From positions 1 to 64,000 of the forward strand of contig CAJJBD010000041.1 of the NCBI GenBank assembly GCA_905182325.1: a stretch of 64,000 nt of DNA, written 5' to 3'. A program made the translations under genes and the position numbers. This document shows positions 20,004 through 30,677 of this stretch, piece by piece. The DNA comes from an uncultured Planktomarina sp. Its GTDB lineage: Bacteria > Pseudomonadota > Alphaproteobacteria > Rhodobacterales > Rhodobacteraceae. Position 1 is the stretch's first letter. Each line of letters opens with the position of its first letter. The notes beneath the pieces were generated by a model that had not been told where the DNA came from, made no database searches, and worked only from the letters and a program-made list of their open reading frames with translations.

Positions 20004-21596
20004 ATGTTTTCTGAATTGAAAGACAAGTTTTCGTCAGTAGCTGATAGAAGAATCGAGACCCTATTTGACAAGACGCGTGTCGCTATATTCTGTGCAGAAA
20101 CTGATGGTTTATTTTTTGATTATTCCAAAACCAATATAGACCTAGAAACTCTTGATAAGCTATTCGAAATAGTAAAAAATACTAGCGTTTTAGATAAACG
20201 TGATGCAATGTTTTCCGGGGAAAAAATTAATGTAAGTGAAAATAGAGCAGTACTACACACTGTGCTTCGAAAGTCATCTGGTCAAGTTTTTGTAGACGGC
20301 GAAGATGTAATGCCTGCAGTTCTTGAAACCCGCACGCGAATATTCAATTTTGCTGAGGCTGTGCGGACTGGTAAAATCAGAGGGCAGGGTGGTGTTTACA
20401 CTGATGTTGTTAATATTGGCATTGGTGGATCAGATCTTGGTCCAGCAATGGCGTATTTGGCCCTTCAACCGTACGTGACAGGACCAAAATGTCACTACGT
20501 GAGTAATATAGACGGAGCTCAAATACACGATGTACTAGCAGATCTTAATCCAGAAACTACTTTGATAATTGTTGCTTCAAAAACTTTCACCACCATTGAA
20601 ACATTAACTAATGCAAAAACTGCCTTTAGTTGGATGTCCAACATTGTTTCTGAGCCAGCAACGCAATTCGTAGCTTTAAGTTCCGCCAAAGAGAAAACAT
20701 CAGAGTTTGGAATACCGGATAATCATTTATTTGGTTTTGAAGATTGGGTTGGGGGACGTTATTCTTTGTGGGGACCAATTGGTCTCAGTCTGGTGATTGC
20801 TATTGGAAAAGAACACTTTTGTGATTTTTTAAATGGTGGATTTTCTATGGATGATCACTTTCAAAACTCCAAAATAAATAAAAATTTACCAATAATACTT
20901 GCGTTGATAGGTATTTGGCATGCACAAATTGGGGGGCACACGACCCGCGCCGTACTGCCTTACGAGCAAAGACTGTCACGACTTCCAGCATATTTGCAGC
21001 AGCTGGAGATGGAGTCCAACGGCAAGGGGGTTGGAATTGAAGGCGAGGAGTTACTTACAACATCAGGGCCAATTGTTTGGGGTGAACCTGGGACTAACGG
21101 GCAGCACGCTTTTTATCAACTCATTCATCAAGGCACACATGTGGTTCCATGCGAATTTATGATTGCAAAACAAAGCCATGAATCTCACCTAAAGCATCAT
21201 CATGAACTTTTACAGGCAAATTGTCTGGCGCAATCCCAAGCATTGATGTCCGGACGAAATATTGCGGCAGCCCGTACCATGGCCGCAAGCGCAGGATTTG
21301 TAGGCAAAGAATTAGAACGACAGGCCCACCAAATGGTGTTTCAGGGGAACCGCCCATCGACGACTTTGGTCTATCAAAAACTTACTCCTTTTTGTTTGGG
21401 ACAAATTATCGCCTTGTATGAGCATCGGGTCTTTGTGGAAGGCGTAATTTTGGGAATAAATTCCTTCGACCAATGGGGTGTTGAGCTAGGCAAGGATCTG
21501 GCCACAAAGCTCAGTCCCGTGCTTGCGGGTAGGGAGCCCGCTACACAGTATGACCTTTCGACACAAAACCTTATTACTAAATTATGTAGTAAGTGA
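20004..21596 (+). CDS. pgi: Glucose-6-phosphate isomerase
   Basis: GIGGSDLGPAMAYLAL, EDWVGGRYSLWGPIGLSL, GEPGTNGQHAFYQLIHQG; ATG at 20004 (MFSELKDKF). Confidence 0.97.
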   Translation: MFSELKDKFSSVADRRIETLFDKTRVAIFCAETDGLFFDYSKTNIDLETLDKLFEIVKNTSVLDKRDAMFSGEKINVSENRAVLHTVLRKSSGQVFVDGEDVMPAVLETRTRIFNFAEAVRTGKIRGQGGVYTDVVNIGIGGSDLGPAMAYLALQPYVTGPKCHYVSNIDGAQIHDVLADLNPETTLIIVASKTFTTIETLTNAKTAFSWMSNIVSEPATQFVALSSAKEKTSEFGIPDNHLFGFEDWVGGRYSLWGPIGLSLVIAIGKEHFCDFLNGGFSMDDHFQNSKINKNLPIILALIGIWHAQIGGHTTRAVLPYEQRLSRLPAYLQQLEMESNGKGVGIEGEELLTTSGPIVWGEPGTNGQHAFYQLIHQGTHVVPCEFMIAKQSHESHLKHHHELLQANCLAQSQALMSGRNIAAARTMAASAGFVGKELERQAHQMVFQGNRPSTTLVYQKLTPFCLGQIIALYEHRVFVEGVILGINSFDQWGVELGKDLATKLSPVLAGREPATQYDLSTQNLITKLCSK

Positions 21597-21721
21597 TGTG
21601 AGTGAGTTCTAGGGATTAAGCTTCAATTAAAAAATGTTTATTTGGTACCCGCAGAGTGAAATGGCACCTTTTCATTTTGTAGTAAGGCAGCCATAAAGAT
21701 GGAAAATTAAGGACCGCTGTT

Positions 21722-23041
21722 TTGCGTAGAGTTTTTGTGTGTGCATTCGTTGCCTTAGCTCAAGGGACATTAGCTGCTGATTTACCATTACCGTTAACCG
21801 ACGATGATTTTCGTTTGGTTGAGCGAGATGAGGCAGCGTTGGGTCAACTACTATTTTATGATCCAATTTTGTCAGGTAACAAAGAAGTCGCATGCGCAAC
21901 ATGCCATCACCCAGCGTTTGGGACTGGGGACGGCCTGTCACTATCACTTGGTGATGGGGGGAGTGGACTTGGCCTAAATCGTATTGTTGATGCAGCCAAC
22001 TTGCCTGAGCAAAGAGTTCCTCGGAATGCCCAACCTTTGTTCAACCTTGGCGCAAAACAAATCCAAGTGCTGTTTCATGATGGTCGCGTAGAGGTTGATA
22101 CCACACGAAATTCTGGGCTACGCACTCCCTTAGAGGATGAAATGGTAAGTGGGTTTGCGTCCATTATATCTGCGCAAACTATGTTTCCTGTGCTTTCAGG
22201 TGATGAAATGGCAGGTCATTATTCAGAAAATGAAATATCACAAGCTGTCAGGCGCGGTACGCTTACAGGTAAAAATGGTGCATGGGATTTGATCGTACAA
22301 CGGATAGTGTCAGTTCCACAATATACAAAAGCCTTTGCTAATGTTTACAGTCACATATCTAGCTCAAACGATATTGCCTTTACTGATGTATCGAATGCCA
22401 TTGCGGCCTTCATGGAGTTTGAGTGGCGATCTGATACGGCTCCGTTTGATGCTTTTTTGAAAGATAGCACACCACTCAATGATACTGCGCAGAATGGGTT
22501 AAATCTATTTTATGGGACTGCAGGCTGTGCAACATGCCACACCGGCGCGTTGCTCACTGACCATAACTTTCATGCAATGGGCCAGCCACAGGTTGGCCCT
22601 GGCAAGGCGGCACGCTTTCAGGCGCATGCTCGTGATGAAGGACGGTTTCGGGTAACAGGTTTCATTGGTGATAAATACGCCTTTCGCACTCCCTCTTTGC
22701 GAAATGTTGAGTTTACTGGTCCATGGGGACATGCAGGCGCATACAGCAATCTGACCAAATTTGTTGCGGCACATGCTGAGCCAAGGGCTGCGCTCTATCA
22801 GTATGACCGCTCTGGCGTTGTGTTGCCTCAATTTGATACTGCAGACTGGCGAATCATGGATGACCCGACTGAGGTAGCTAAAATTGCAAATGCGGTTAGT
22901 GTTATGCCGGTACTGTTGTCGTCAACAGAGGTCTCAGAAATAGTGGCGTTTCTAGGCGCATTATCAGATTCATCAGCTCTGACGGGACGGCTAGGTATTC
23001 CAGGATCAGTTCCAAGTGGTCTCGCTATACCCAACCCTTAG
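21722..23041 (+). CDS. Di-haem cytochrome c peroxidase / MauG-like secreted protein
   Basis: 439 aa; signal peptide and two CXXCH motifs (CATCHHP, CATCHTG); TTG start. Confidence 0.88.
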   Translation: MRRVFVCAFVALAQGTLAADLPLPLTDDDFRLVERDEAALGQLLFYDPILSGNKEVACATCHHPAFGTGDGLSLSLGDGGSGLGLNRIVDAANLPEQRVPRNAQPLFNLGAKQIQVLFHDGRVEVDTTRNSGLRTPLEDEMVSGFASIISAQTMFPVLSGDEMAGHYSENEISQAVRRGTLTGKNGAWDLIVQRIVSVPQYTKAFANVYSHISSSNDIAFTDVSNAIAAFMEFEWRSDTAPFDAFLKDSTPLNDTAQNGLNLFYGTAGCATCHTGALLTDHNFHAMGQPQVGPGKAARFQAHARDEGRFRVTGFIGDKYAFRTPSLRNVEFTGPWGHAGAYSNLTKFVAAHAEPRAALYQYDRSGVVLPQFDTADWRIMDDPTEVAKIANAVSVMPVLLSSTEVSEIVAFLGALSDSSALTGRLGIPGSVPSGLAIPNP

Positions 23042-24504
23042 CGGTGCAAGTGAAGTGTTTGATCAGCCTTAGCTTCATGGGTGCTCACCACGCCGTTTGG
23101 CCACTCAACCATAATATTGACCTTCAGTGTGGAACCTAAACCAAAATGCAGTGGCAATGCCTGGCCGCCGGCATGCCCACCTCCAACAGTTATTTGCTGG
23201 ACGTCTTCACCAACAGTGACCCGTGCGCCAACTGCGTTGCGATTTCCACCATCTTGCGTCAGTTTTACATTAAGCCAGTGGCCTACATCTTCCGTTTCAT
23301 TGCGGTAGATTTGCATTGGAGCGCGTCTATTTAGAACTAAAATATCCAGCCGCCCATCAAGGTCAAAATCCGCTAAAGCTGCGCCTCGTCCACGGTCTGT
23401 GCTGGCCACGCCAGCTGATAGGCCAGCCTCAACAAATGCACCATCAAGTTGCTGGATGAGTAGATTGTTAGGATCGCGCATTGCGTTTGACGGCATCTGA
23501 TCAACGTTGCCTTTTGAAATAAAAAGATCCGGGCGGCCGTCATTATTGACGTCACCAAACTGCGCATGCCAACCGGTTGAAGGGCGGCCATCATCACCAA
23601 AATATGGTCGATGTGCATATGTACCGATTTCAAAAGGAGCGGCGGAATAAGTACCATCCTTTTGGGCTAATTGCAAAAGTTGGTCACCCATTGAAGTAAG
23701 GAATACTTCGTCACGACCGTCCCCGGTTATATCTCGGCTTGCAATTCCCATACCCCATATCGAAACTTTTTTCCAACCATCTAATTCAGTCAGGAACCGT
23801 TCATCCACTATGTCCCACATCTGCTCATAGCCATTGCGGACATAGTATTGTCGATCGTTAGAAATTCGCAAACGCATCTGACCGCTGGCGTCACGTGTTG
23901 CGAGCATTGAGAGCGTACAAAACCCAGGTTCTAAATTTTGTGTTTCGTAACCACTAGTGGTTGGTCTTAGTAGTTGATGGCTATCACAAGCAAAAAAAGG
24001 TCCGTTAGGATTACTCAAGTCAACATAATTTCCAATAACCAAGTGGGGTAATTTTTCATTAGACCACCATGCGCTGAACGCCGTTGACCATTGATTGGCA
24101 TATGGAATTTGAAATTCATCAGTTGCATCGACAAAGCCACAGTTGGCAATCCCCTTCAGCACGATATTTGAGCCAATTCTAAGCACGAAAAGATCCATAT
24201 ACCCATCAGCATTAATATCTATCGGGTAGGCGCCAGTCGTATCAAATAAAATTGGGATTTCAGACTTTTTAAAAATAAATTCACCAGTGTTGACTAATAG
24301 TGCGGCTGGTTCGGTGCCACCTGCGGCAAAAACATCAGGCAAATTATCCCCATTGCAGTCCATGACGGCAACACCACCACCAACAAAGTGGTTCCAGTCG
24401 CCAGAGTAAACGTGATGAGGCAAAGTGCTTGAAAGATTTTTAAAAATTGGTGAGGAATAACTTGGTGAGCCAAGAAGTATTACTATTATAATGACTTTAA
24501 TCAA
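23038..24504 (-). CDS. Secreted VCBS/FG-GAP repeat protein with C-terminal ASPIC/UnbV (CRTAC1-like) domain
   Basis: 488 aa; repeated D-x-N/D-G-D motifs (DCNGDNLPDVFAAGG, DVNNDGRPDLFISKG, DFDLDGRLDILVLNRR), then NAVGARVTVG...LHFGLGS; N-terminal signal peptide. Confidence 0.85.
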   Translation of the reverse strand: MIKVIIIVILLGSPSYSSPIFKNLSSTLPHHVYSGDWNHFVGGGVAVMDCNGDNLPDVFAAGGTEPAALLVNTGEFIFKKSEIPILFDTTGAYPIDINADGYMDLFVLRIGSNIVLKGIANCGFVDATDEFQIPYANQWSTAFSAWWSNEKLPHLVIGNYVDLSNPNGPFFACDSHQLLRPTTSGYETQNLEPGFCTLSMLATRDASGQMRLRISNDRQYYVRNGYEQMWDIVDERFLTELDGWKKVSIWGMGIASRDITGDGRDEVFLTSMGDQLLQLAQKDGTYSAAPFEIGTYAHRPYFGDDGRPSTGWHAQFGDVNNDGRPDLFISKGNVDQMPSNAMRDPNNLLIQQLDGAFVEAGLSAGVASTDRGRGAALADFDLDGRLDILVLNRRAPMQIYRNETEDVGHWLNVKLTQDGGNRNAVGARVTVGEDVQQITVGGGHAGGQALPLHFGLGSTLKVNIMVEWPNGVVSTHEAKADQTLHLHR

Positions 24505-24731
24505 TTATTTGGATGCTCCGCTAGTTTTTACATGTCAACTGGATCAGCTGTTACGGCAAGCATTAAAGCTGCACAGAGACATCTGTAGTATTAAAATATT
24601 ATATTATACTAGCTTGCTTAAAAAAACAAAAATATACCAATTACTACTCATTTACACTGTTCGTTTTAGATTATAAAAATTAATGATGTTTTACATTTGA
24701 ATTAAAGACCAGTAGAGCAGGAAATACGTGC

Positions 24732-24743
24732 GTTAGCGCTAAC
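24732..24743. promoter_or_regulatory. Candidate LacI-family operator upstream of the xylF-like gene
   Basis: Perfect palindrome GTTAGCGCTAAC about 20 bp before the ATG at 24764; the form is typical of LacI-family sugar repressor sites. Confidence 0.55.
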
Positions 24744-24763
24744 ATAAAAATTGGGAGAAAAAA

Positions 24764-25789
24764 ATGAATAAGTTTATCTTAGCTGCAGCTGTTGCTGCTG
24801 TTAGTATTACAAGTTCTGCAGTATTTGCAGGAGGCAAATCAATCGGTGTGTCTTGGGCCAGTTTCCAGGAGGAGCGTTGGAAAATTGATGAGGCTGCAAT
24901 GGTCGCTGCGATTGAAGCGGCAGGCAACACATATGTTTCTGCGGATGCGGAGTCTTCTTCAGCCAAGCAACTTACAGACATTGAAGCGCTGATCACTCAG
25001 GGTGTTGATGCGCTGGTTATCAATGCATGGGATAAAGACGCTATTGCACCAGCAATAGAAGCAGCAGCGAACGAAGGTATCCCTGTTGTTGGTTATGACC
25101 GTTTGATCGAAGATGCTCGCACTTTCTATCTTACGTTTGATAACGTTGGCGTCGGCCGCATTATTGCAAAATCTGTGCAGGCTGTGCAGCCGTCAGGTAA
25201 CTATGCCATCATTAAAGGTGATCCAGGCGATCCAAACGCGATGTTCCTTTTACAGGGCATGATGGAAGTCATAGGCGATGATGTTGCATCTGGTAAGATT
25301 AAGATTGTTGGTGAATCGTTCTCAGACGGTTGGAAGCCTGAAAATGCTCAGAAAAATATGGAGCAGATCTTAACAGCAAATGACAATAATGTTGACGCTG
25401 TTCTGTCAGAAAATGATGGCATGGCTGGTGGTGTGGTAGCTGCACTTTCAGCACAGGGTCTTGTGATACCAGTCGGTGGCCAAGATGGTGATCTTGCGGC
25501 TATCAACCGTGTTGCACGTGGATCACAGACTGTTTCAGTTTGGAAAGATGCTCGGGACCTAGGTAAAGCTGCTGGCGAAATTGCGTCCGCTTTGGCTGAT
25601 GGTGTAGCAATGTCTGACATCAAAGGTGCATCCATTTTTGACGGTGGCGAAAAGGGTATTGCGATCAATGCAATTTTGATGGACCCAACACCACTTACTC
25701 GTAGCAACCTAAGTGTTGCAATCGATGGTGGCCACATAAGCAAAGCACAGGCTTGTGAAGGTGCGATTGCAAATGTAGACGGCTGCTAA
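24764..25789 (+). CDS. xylF: Sugar (D-xylose-type) ABC transporter substrate-binding protein
   Basis: 341 aa; signal peptide; IGVSWASFQEERWKIDEAAM, NAWDKDAIAPAIEAAANEGIPVVGYDRLI, ENDGMAGGVVAAL typical of XylF. Confidence 0.88.
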   Translation: MNKFILAAAVAAVSITSSAVFAGGKSIGVSWASFQEERWKIDEAAMVAAIEAAGNTYVSADAESSSAKQLTDIEALITQGVDALVINAWDKDAIAPAIEAAANEGIPVVGYDRLIEDARTFYLTFDNVGVGRIIAKSVQAVQPSGNYAIIKGDPGDPNAMFLLQGMMEVIGDDVASGKIKIVGESFSDGWKPENAQKNMEQILTANDNNVDAVLSENDGMAGGVVAALSAQGLVIPVGGQDGDLAAINRVARGSQTVSVWKDARDLGKAAGEIASALADGVAMSDIKGASIFDGGEKGIAINAILMDPTPLTRSNLSVAIDGGHISKAQACEGAIANVDGC

Positions 25790-25803
25790 TTAGCTCTATT
25801 ATG

Positions 25804-25839
25804 TGGCGCCGGCCCCGTGGGTTGGCGCCATTTTATTTT
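25804..25839 (+). terminator. Rho-independent-type hairpin after the xylF-like gene
   Basis: TGGCGCC...GGCGCCA stem (25804-25830) followed by TTTTATTTT. Confidence 0.7.
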
Positions 25840-25948
25840 GTAAATTGGGCTGTGATTTTTGAATGTATATAATTTTTCGCTGCATAGGTATAAATATGTT
25901 ACCAAACGTTATTAAATTCAATTCACCGTTAAATATTCTGGATTACTC

Positions 25949-27250
25949 ATGAATGATAACCCGACCTCTGAAAACCAAAGGGGGCTTATAGCACGATTTC
26001 TAAAAGATACAGAAATTGACACCCGTCTTTTGGGGATGATTGGTGCGTTGGCCTTAATATGGACTGGCTTCCATTTTTATGGTGTAATTTTTAACAATTT
26101 TGGTGCTTTCTTGACACCACGAAACCTTTGGAATTTGTCTGTTCAGACTTCATCAATTGGAATTATGGCTACTGGCATGGTGCTGGTTATTGTGACACGA
26201 AACATTGATTTATCTGTTGGCTCAATGATCGGTGTTATAGCCATGGCGATGGGCCTTCTACAGGTCGAAATACTACCCCAATTTGTTGGGATTGGCCATT
26301 GGTCAATCTGGATTATGGCAGTAGTGGTAGGCTTGATTTTCGGTACATTAATAGGCGCCCTTCATGGATGGTTAATTGCTTATCGAGGAATTCCGGCGTT
26401 CATTGTTACGCTAGGAGGGCTAATGGTCTGGCGTGGTATGGCTTTTTTGTCTGCAGGTGGAAGGACTATATCTCCCGTGGACGGTGTCTTTGCACTGCTT
26501 GGTGGAGGGCCCTACGGTGCCATTGGGGCAATGGGAAGCTGGGCTGTGGGTGTCGCAGCTTGCCTTGGAGTCGCCTACACAATTTACGCGGGACGTAAGG
26601 CAAGGATTAAGCATAATTTTTACCTACGACCTATGTGGGCGGAAGCATTATTGGCCATAGTGGGCTGGTTAACAATTATTGGGGCAGTGCTTTTAGTAAA
26701 CTCTTATCCATGGCCAAAAGGAATCGTGCGGCAATACGGGACTAGAATTGGACAAGATTTAGAAGGAACTTTTATCAGCCACGGCTTTGCAATTCCAGTT
26801 TTGATCTTGGTAGCTGTTGGTATCTTAATGACAATTTTGGTGACACGCACTCGGTTTGGGCGATACGTTTTTGCAATTGGCGGTAATCCAGAGGCCGCAG
26901 CACTTGCTGGAATTAATACAAAATGGGTGACGATGAAAGTTTTCGCTTTGATGGGTATGTTAACAGCTGTTGCAGCGGTAATAGCATCCGCCCGCCTGAA
27001 CTCTGCCACGAATGCGTTGGGTACGCTAGATGAGCTGTATGTGATTGCGGCAGCTGTGATTGGTGGTACGTCCTTGGCCGGAGGTGTTGGTAAAATTTAT
27101 GGCGCTATTCTGGGCGCGTTGGTGATGCAAAGCCTTCAATCAGGTATGGTACTAATTGGATTTGACAGCGCTATACAAAGGATCGTGGTGGGAGTAGTTC
27201 TGGTTCTCGCAGTGTACCTTGATATTCTTTACAACAAGCGCGTTAAGTGA
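25949..27250 (+). CDS. xylH: Sugar ABC transporter permease (XylH-like)
   Basis: 433 aa; [43 protein letters not shown]. Confidence 0.9.
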   Translation: MNDNPTSENQRGLIARFLKDTEIDTRLLGMIGALALIWTGFHFYGVIFNNFGAFLTPRNLWNLSVQTSSIGIMATGMVLVIVTRNIDLSVGSMIGVIAMAMGLLQVEILPQFVGIGHWSIWIMAVVVGLIFGTLIGALHGWLIAYRGIPAFIVTLGGLMVWRGMAFLSAGGRTISPVDGVFALLGGGPYGAIGAMGSWAVGVAACLGVAYTIYAGRKARIKHNFYLRPMWAEALLAIVGWLTIIGAVLLVNSYPWPKGIVRQYGTRIGQDLEGTFISHGFAIPVLILVAVGILMTILVTRTRFGRYVFAIGGNPEAAALAGINTKWVTMKVFALMGMLTAVAAVIASARLNSATNALGTLDELYVIAAAVIGGTSLAGGVGKIYGAILGALVMQSLQSGMVLIGFDSAIQRIVVGVVLVLAVYLDILYNKRVK

Positions 27251-27260
27251 GGAAATATAT

Positions 27261-28019
27261 ATGACTGAGCCAGGCACACCTCTTGTAAACTTAAAAAATA
27301 TCTCAATATCATTTGGCGGCATCAAGGCCGTAGATGATGTTAGTGTTGATCTGTATCCGGGCGAAGTGGTTGGGCTTCTCGGCCACAATGGGGCAGGCAA
27401 GTCCACTTTAATAAAGTGTCTATCTGGAGCCTATAAAGCGGATTCTGGTGAAATTTTTATCAATGGTGATAAAGTAATCATCAATAATCCTCGCGATGCG
27501 CGTGATCAAAATATTGAAACTATTTATCAGACCCTTGCTTTAGCTGATAACCTAGACGCTGCATCAAATCTGTTTCTTGGGCGAGAACTGATCAGCCCGA
27601 GTGGGTTTCTTGACGAAAGCAGGATGGAAGCCGAGACGCGCAAAATTATGGCACGGCTTAATCCTAACTTCCAAAAATTTAATGAGCCAGTTTCTGCACT
27701 TTCAGGAGGTCAACGTCAGTCTGTAGCCATAGCCCGTGCTGTTTACTTTGACGCTAAAATTCTTATTATGGATGAGCCAACTGCGGCGCTTGGACCGCAG
27801 GAGAGTGAGATGGTGTCCGAGCTAATCAAACAGCTTAAAAAACAGGGTCTGGGTATATTTCTGATAGAACATGACATCCATAACGTAATGAAGCTATGCG
27901 ATCGTGCAAGTGTAATGAAAAATGGGCTACTGGTCGGTACAGAACTTATTGGGGATGTCACAGAAGATGACATCTTATCAATGATAATTTTAGGTAAGAA
28001 TCCAAAAGCTAAAATTTAA
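27261..28019 (+). CDS. xylG: Sugar ABC transporter ATP-binding protein (single NBD, XylG-like)
   Basis: GHNGAGKST Walker [15 protein letters not shown] signature, [11 protein letters not shown] Walker B; ATG at 27261. Confidence 0.88.
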   Translation: MTEPGTPLVNLKNISISFGGIKAVDDVSVDLYPGEVVGLLGHNGAGKSTLIKCLSGAYKADSGEIFINGDKVIINNPRDARDQNIETIYQTLALADNLDAASNLFLGRELISPSGFLDESRMEAETRKIMARLNPNFQKFNEPVSALSGGQRQSVAIARAVYFDAKILIMDEPTAALGPQESEMVSELIKQLKKQGLGIFLIEHDIHNVMKLCDRASVMKNGLLVGTELIGDVTEDDILSMIILGKNPKAKI

Positions 28020-28178
28020 ATCCTACTTATTGAACGAGCTTTCGATATTAACAAAAAATATGTGACACTTAGTATAACTTGAGGACTTTTTATTTAGCAT
28101 TGTAAATTGCAACATTCAGGATCTGAGTTAAGCAGAATTACAGATGAACTTTATTAATGTGGATGAAATACAGTTAGA

Positions 28179-28403
28179 ATGCTGAAGCTTAAATCATTAG
28201 AATTGCGCCATCCCTTCTTCGTTCCACTTTGGCGCCGCCTCGGGCTTGTACTTTTACTAGGACTTTGGACATTACTGGAAGGTTTTGGTGGGAACTCTGT
28301 GTGGGCATTTTTTGTAGGCTGTGTAGCCGTGTATTCAACCTATGTATTTTTCTTCGATTTTGCCTCAACCGAAGGCAGTGGAACCAAAAAAGATGATTTT
28401 TAA
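28179..28403 (+). CDS. Small hypothetical membrane protein (74 aa)
   Basis: Two predicted hydrophobic segments (LGLVLLLGLWTLLEGF, VWAFFVGCVAVYSTYVFFF); intact ORF in an intergenic gap. Confidence 0.55.
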   Translation: MLKLKSLELRHPFFVPLWRRLGLVLLLGLWTLLEGFGGNSVWAFFVGCVAVYSTYVFFFDFASTEGSGTKKDDF

Positions 28404-28606
28404 ACTACTATTAGAGTTTATGGAGCCAAAGATTAAAAGCTAAAAACCTGTCCAATGTCATAAGTTTTTGTAATACGTAATCCTTGGTTAGAGTTGTTGT
28501 GAAGTTAACGTGTTCCCAGCACAGGGCGGTTTCTGATACGTTTACGCAAAGAATTCTTCTGTTAAACAGGCTATACTTAAAAAACTAGAGATCTTATTAT
28601 TTCAAA

Positions 28607-29761
28607 CTAACTAAACATTGGTGGACGCGCATCAACCCAAGTTCCCTTTTGTTTTCCAGATTCAGCCACTGCAAAGACCGCAGCCATCGAACGTAAGCCA
28701 TCTTCAGCACGGGGATAGAGGTTAGCTGATGGATCTATATCACGTTGCCCTTTAAGCGCCCTAATGGCTTCGGCTAGATCTGTATAGATATTTGCAAAAG
28801 CCAATGGCATCCCTTCAGAATGTCCAATAGTAACCCTCGTTGCTCTGTCAGCTTCTGGTGATAAGTTTTCCTCACCACGTTCAATTACTTGCATTCTTCC
28901 ACCAAGCGGCATGTAAAATAGTTGATTGGGCTGCTCCTGAGACCAGCGGAGCCCACCTTTTTCTCCAAACACCTGGATCCCCAAACCATGTTGACGGCCA
29001 ATAGCTATTGAGGAGGTCCACAGGCGACCTACAGCGCCACCGTCCATGCGGAAATTCACCATTGCATCGTCTTCCAACTCACGAACACTGATGCAAGAAA
29101 CTATATCTGCGCTAAGTTTAGTTACAACCTGACCAGTTACAAAACTTGCCATATGCAAAGCGTGAATACCACAATCTGCAAATTGGGCCGACACACCTGC
29201 CTGTTTTGGATCATATCGCCATCGTACGCGCGGATTATCAGCATCGGCGGCATCGGCGTGGTGCCCATGGGCAAACTCTGCATTAACAAGACGAATTTTA
29301 CCAATATCACCGCGGGTTACCATAGCTCGCATGTGCCGAACTAATGAGTATCCCGAATAGCCATAATTTACAGCGCAAATTTTTCTAGTGGCATCAGAAA
29401 TTTTAACAATTTCTTCAGCTTCTTCAACAGTCATGGTCATTGGTTTTTCGCACAACACATGAAAGCCTCCCTCCAGAAAGGCTTTTGTGATCTCAAAGTG
29501 CGTGGAATTAGGGGTAGCAATTGTTACCAAATCAACTGGATTCGCAAGTGCTTTCTCACTCGATAACATTTCTTGCCAGCTACCATACGCTCGATTGCCT
29601 AAGCCAAAGGTTTGACCATAGCGTACACCTTCTTCCGGTCGATGGTCTAAAGCGCCTGCCGTAAATTCAAAAAGTCCATCCAAACTGGCACCTAACCTAT
29701 GTGCCGGACCTATTTGACTGCCAGCGCCACCACCAATCATTCCCCATTTTAGTTTTGTCAT
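28607..29761 (-). CDS. Gfo/Idh/MocA family oxidoreductase
   Basis: 384 aa; WGMIGGGAGSQIG, HVLCEKPMTMTVEEAEEI, FADCGIHALHMASFVTG. Confidence 0.92.
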   Translation of the reverse strand: MTKLKWGMIGGGAGSQIGPAHRLGASLDGLFEFTAGALDHRPEEGVRYGQTFGLGNRAYGSWQEMLSSEKALANPVDLVTIATPNSTHFEITKAFLEGGFHVLCEKPMTMTVEEAEEIVKISDATRKICAVNYGYSGYSLVRHMRAMVTRGDIGKIRLVNAEFAHGHHADAADADNPRVRWRYDPKQAGVSAQFADCGIHALHMASFVTGQVVTKLSADIVSCISVRELEDDAMVNFRMDGGAVGRLWTSSIAIGRQHGLGIQVFGEKGGLRWSQEQPNQLFYMPLGGRMQVIERGEENLSPEADRATRVTIGHSEGMPLAFANIYTDLAEAIRALKGQRDIDPSANLYPRAEDGLRSMAAVFAVAESGKQKGTWVDARPPMFS

Positions 29762-29772
29762 TTATATGTTCC

Positions 29773-30660
29773 CTAGAAGCCTATCGATTCAAGATAAGTA
29801 CGATTTAGCTTGGCATCATCCAGTGGTGAGGTGTCACCAGTTGGATCGCAGTCTTGTTCCACAGTACACCAGCCCTCAAAATTGGCGGCTAAAAGAAGCT
29901 GTCGCACTTTTGGAAAATCTACATCACCATCACCAAGGTTGCAAAAAATGCCCAGCCCACATGCATCATAAAACCCAGTATTATTCCTTACAACTTTATA
30001 CTTAACTATTGGATCTATATCCTTGAAATGCATATAGTTTATACGTGTAATATACTTTGTCATAAATTTTATTGGATCAAATCCAGCGTAAGAATGGTGG
30101 CCTGTATCAAAGCAAATTCCAAGGACTTTTTCATCAACTTCATTCAATAGCTGTTCTAATTCTGGCTCAAAATCCATAAAACCAGCCGCGTGTGCATGAA
30201 TTCCAACGGAGAGACCATATTCTTCTGATCCAATCTTGGCTATTGTTTCAATTCGTTCGCGAAATTTTGTCCACTCCATTTTGTTCATCTGCTCTGCTTC
30301 TTCCGCTCGGCCCGCCGTTGGAGCGCGTCGTGATGAAATACTGTCAATTAAAACAAGGCGCGTGGCACCATGAGCAGCTAGGGTTTTGCATGTACGAATT
30401 GAGCCATCTAACACATCGTCCCAAGCGTTTGGATCATGAAATGCACGAAAAACTACACCACCAATTAACTCTTGATCAAACTCAGACAATGCCTCAGACA
30501 AAATAGTGGGGTCTTCTGGCATGAAACCAACCGGGCCAAGCTCAATACCGTTATATCCTGCGGCTGCGTTTTCTTTAAGCACTTGTCGCCAATCAGGATT
30601 TCGAGAATCATTTGCGAATTCCACGCCCCATGAACAGGGAGCATTACCAATTTTAATCAT
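29773..30660 (-). CDS. Sugar phosphate isomerase/epimerase (IolE-like TIM barrel)
   Basis: 295 aa; IGNAPCSWGVEF, GYNGIELGPVGFMP, FDTGHHSYAGFDP, WCTVEQDCDP. Confidence 0.88.
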   Translation of the reverse strand: MIKIGNAPCSWGVEFANDSRNPDWRQVLKENAAAGYNGIELGPVGFMPEDPTILSEALSEFDQELIGGVVFRAFHDPNAWDDVLDGSIRTCKTLAAHGATRLVLIDSISSRRAPTAGRAEEAEQMNKMEWTKFRERIETIAKIGSEEYGLSVGIHAHAAGFMDFEPELEQLLNEVDEKVLGICFDTGHHSYAGFDPIKFMTKYITRINYMHFKDIDPIVKYKVVRNNTGFYDACGLGIFCNLGDGDVDFPKVRQLLLAANFEGWCTVEQDCDPTGDTSPLDDAKLNRTYLESIGF

Positions 30661-30677
30661 CTCATAGCCCCATAAAT

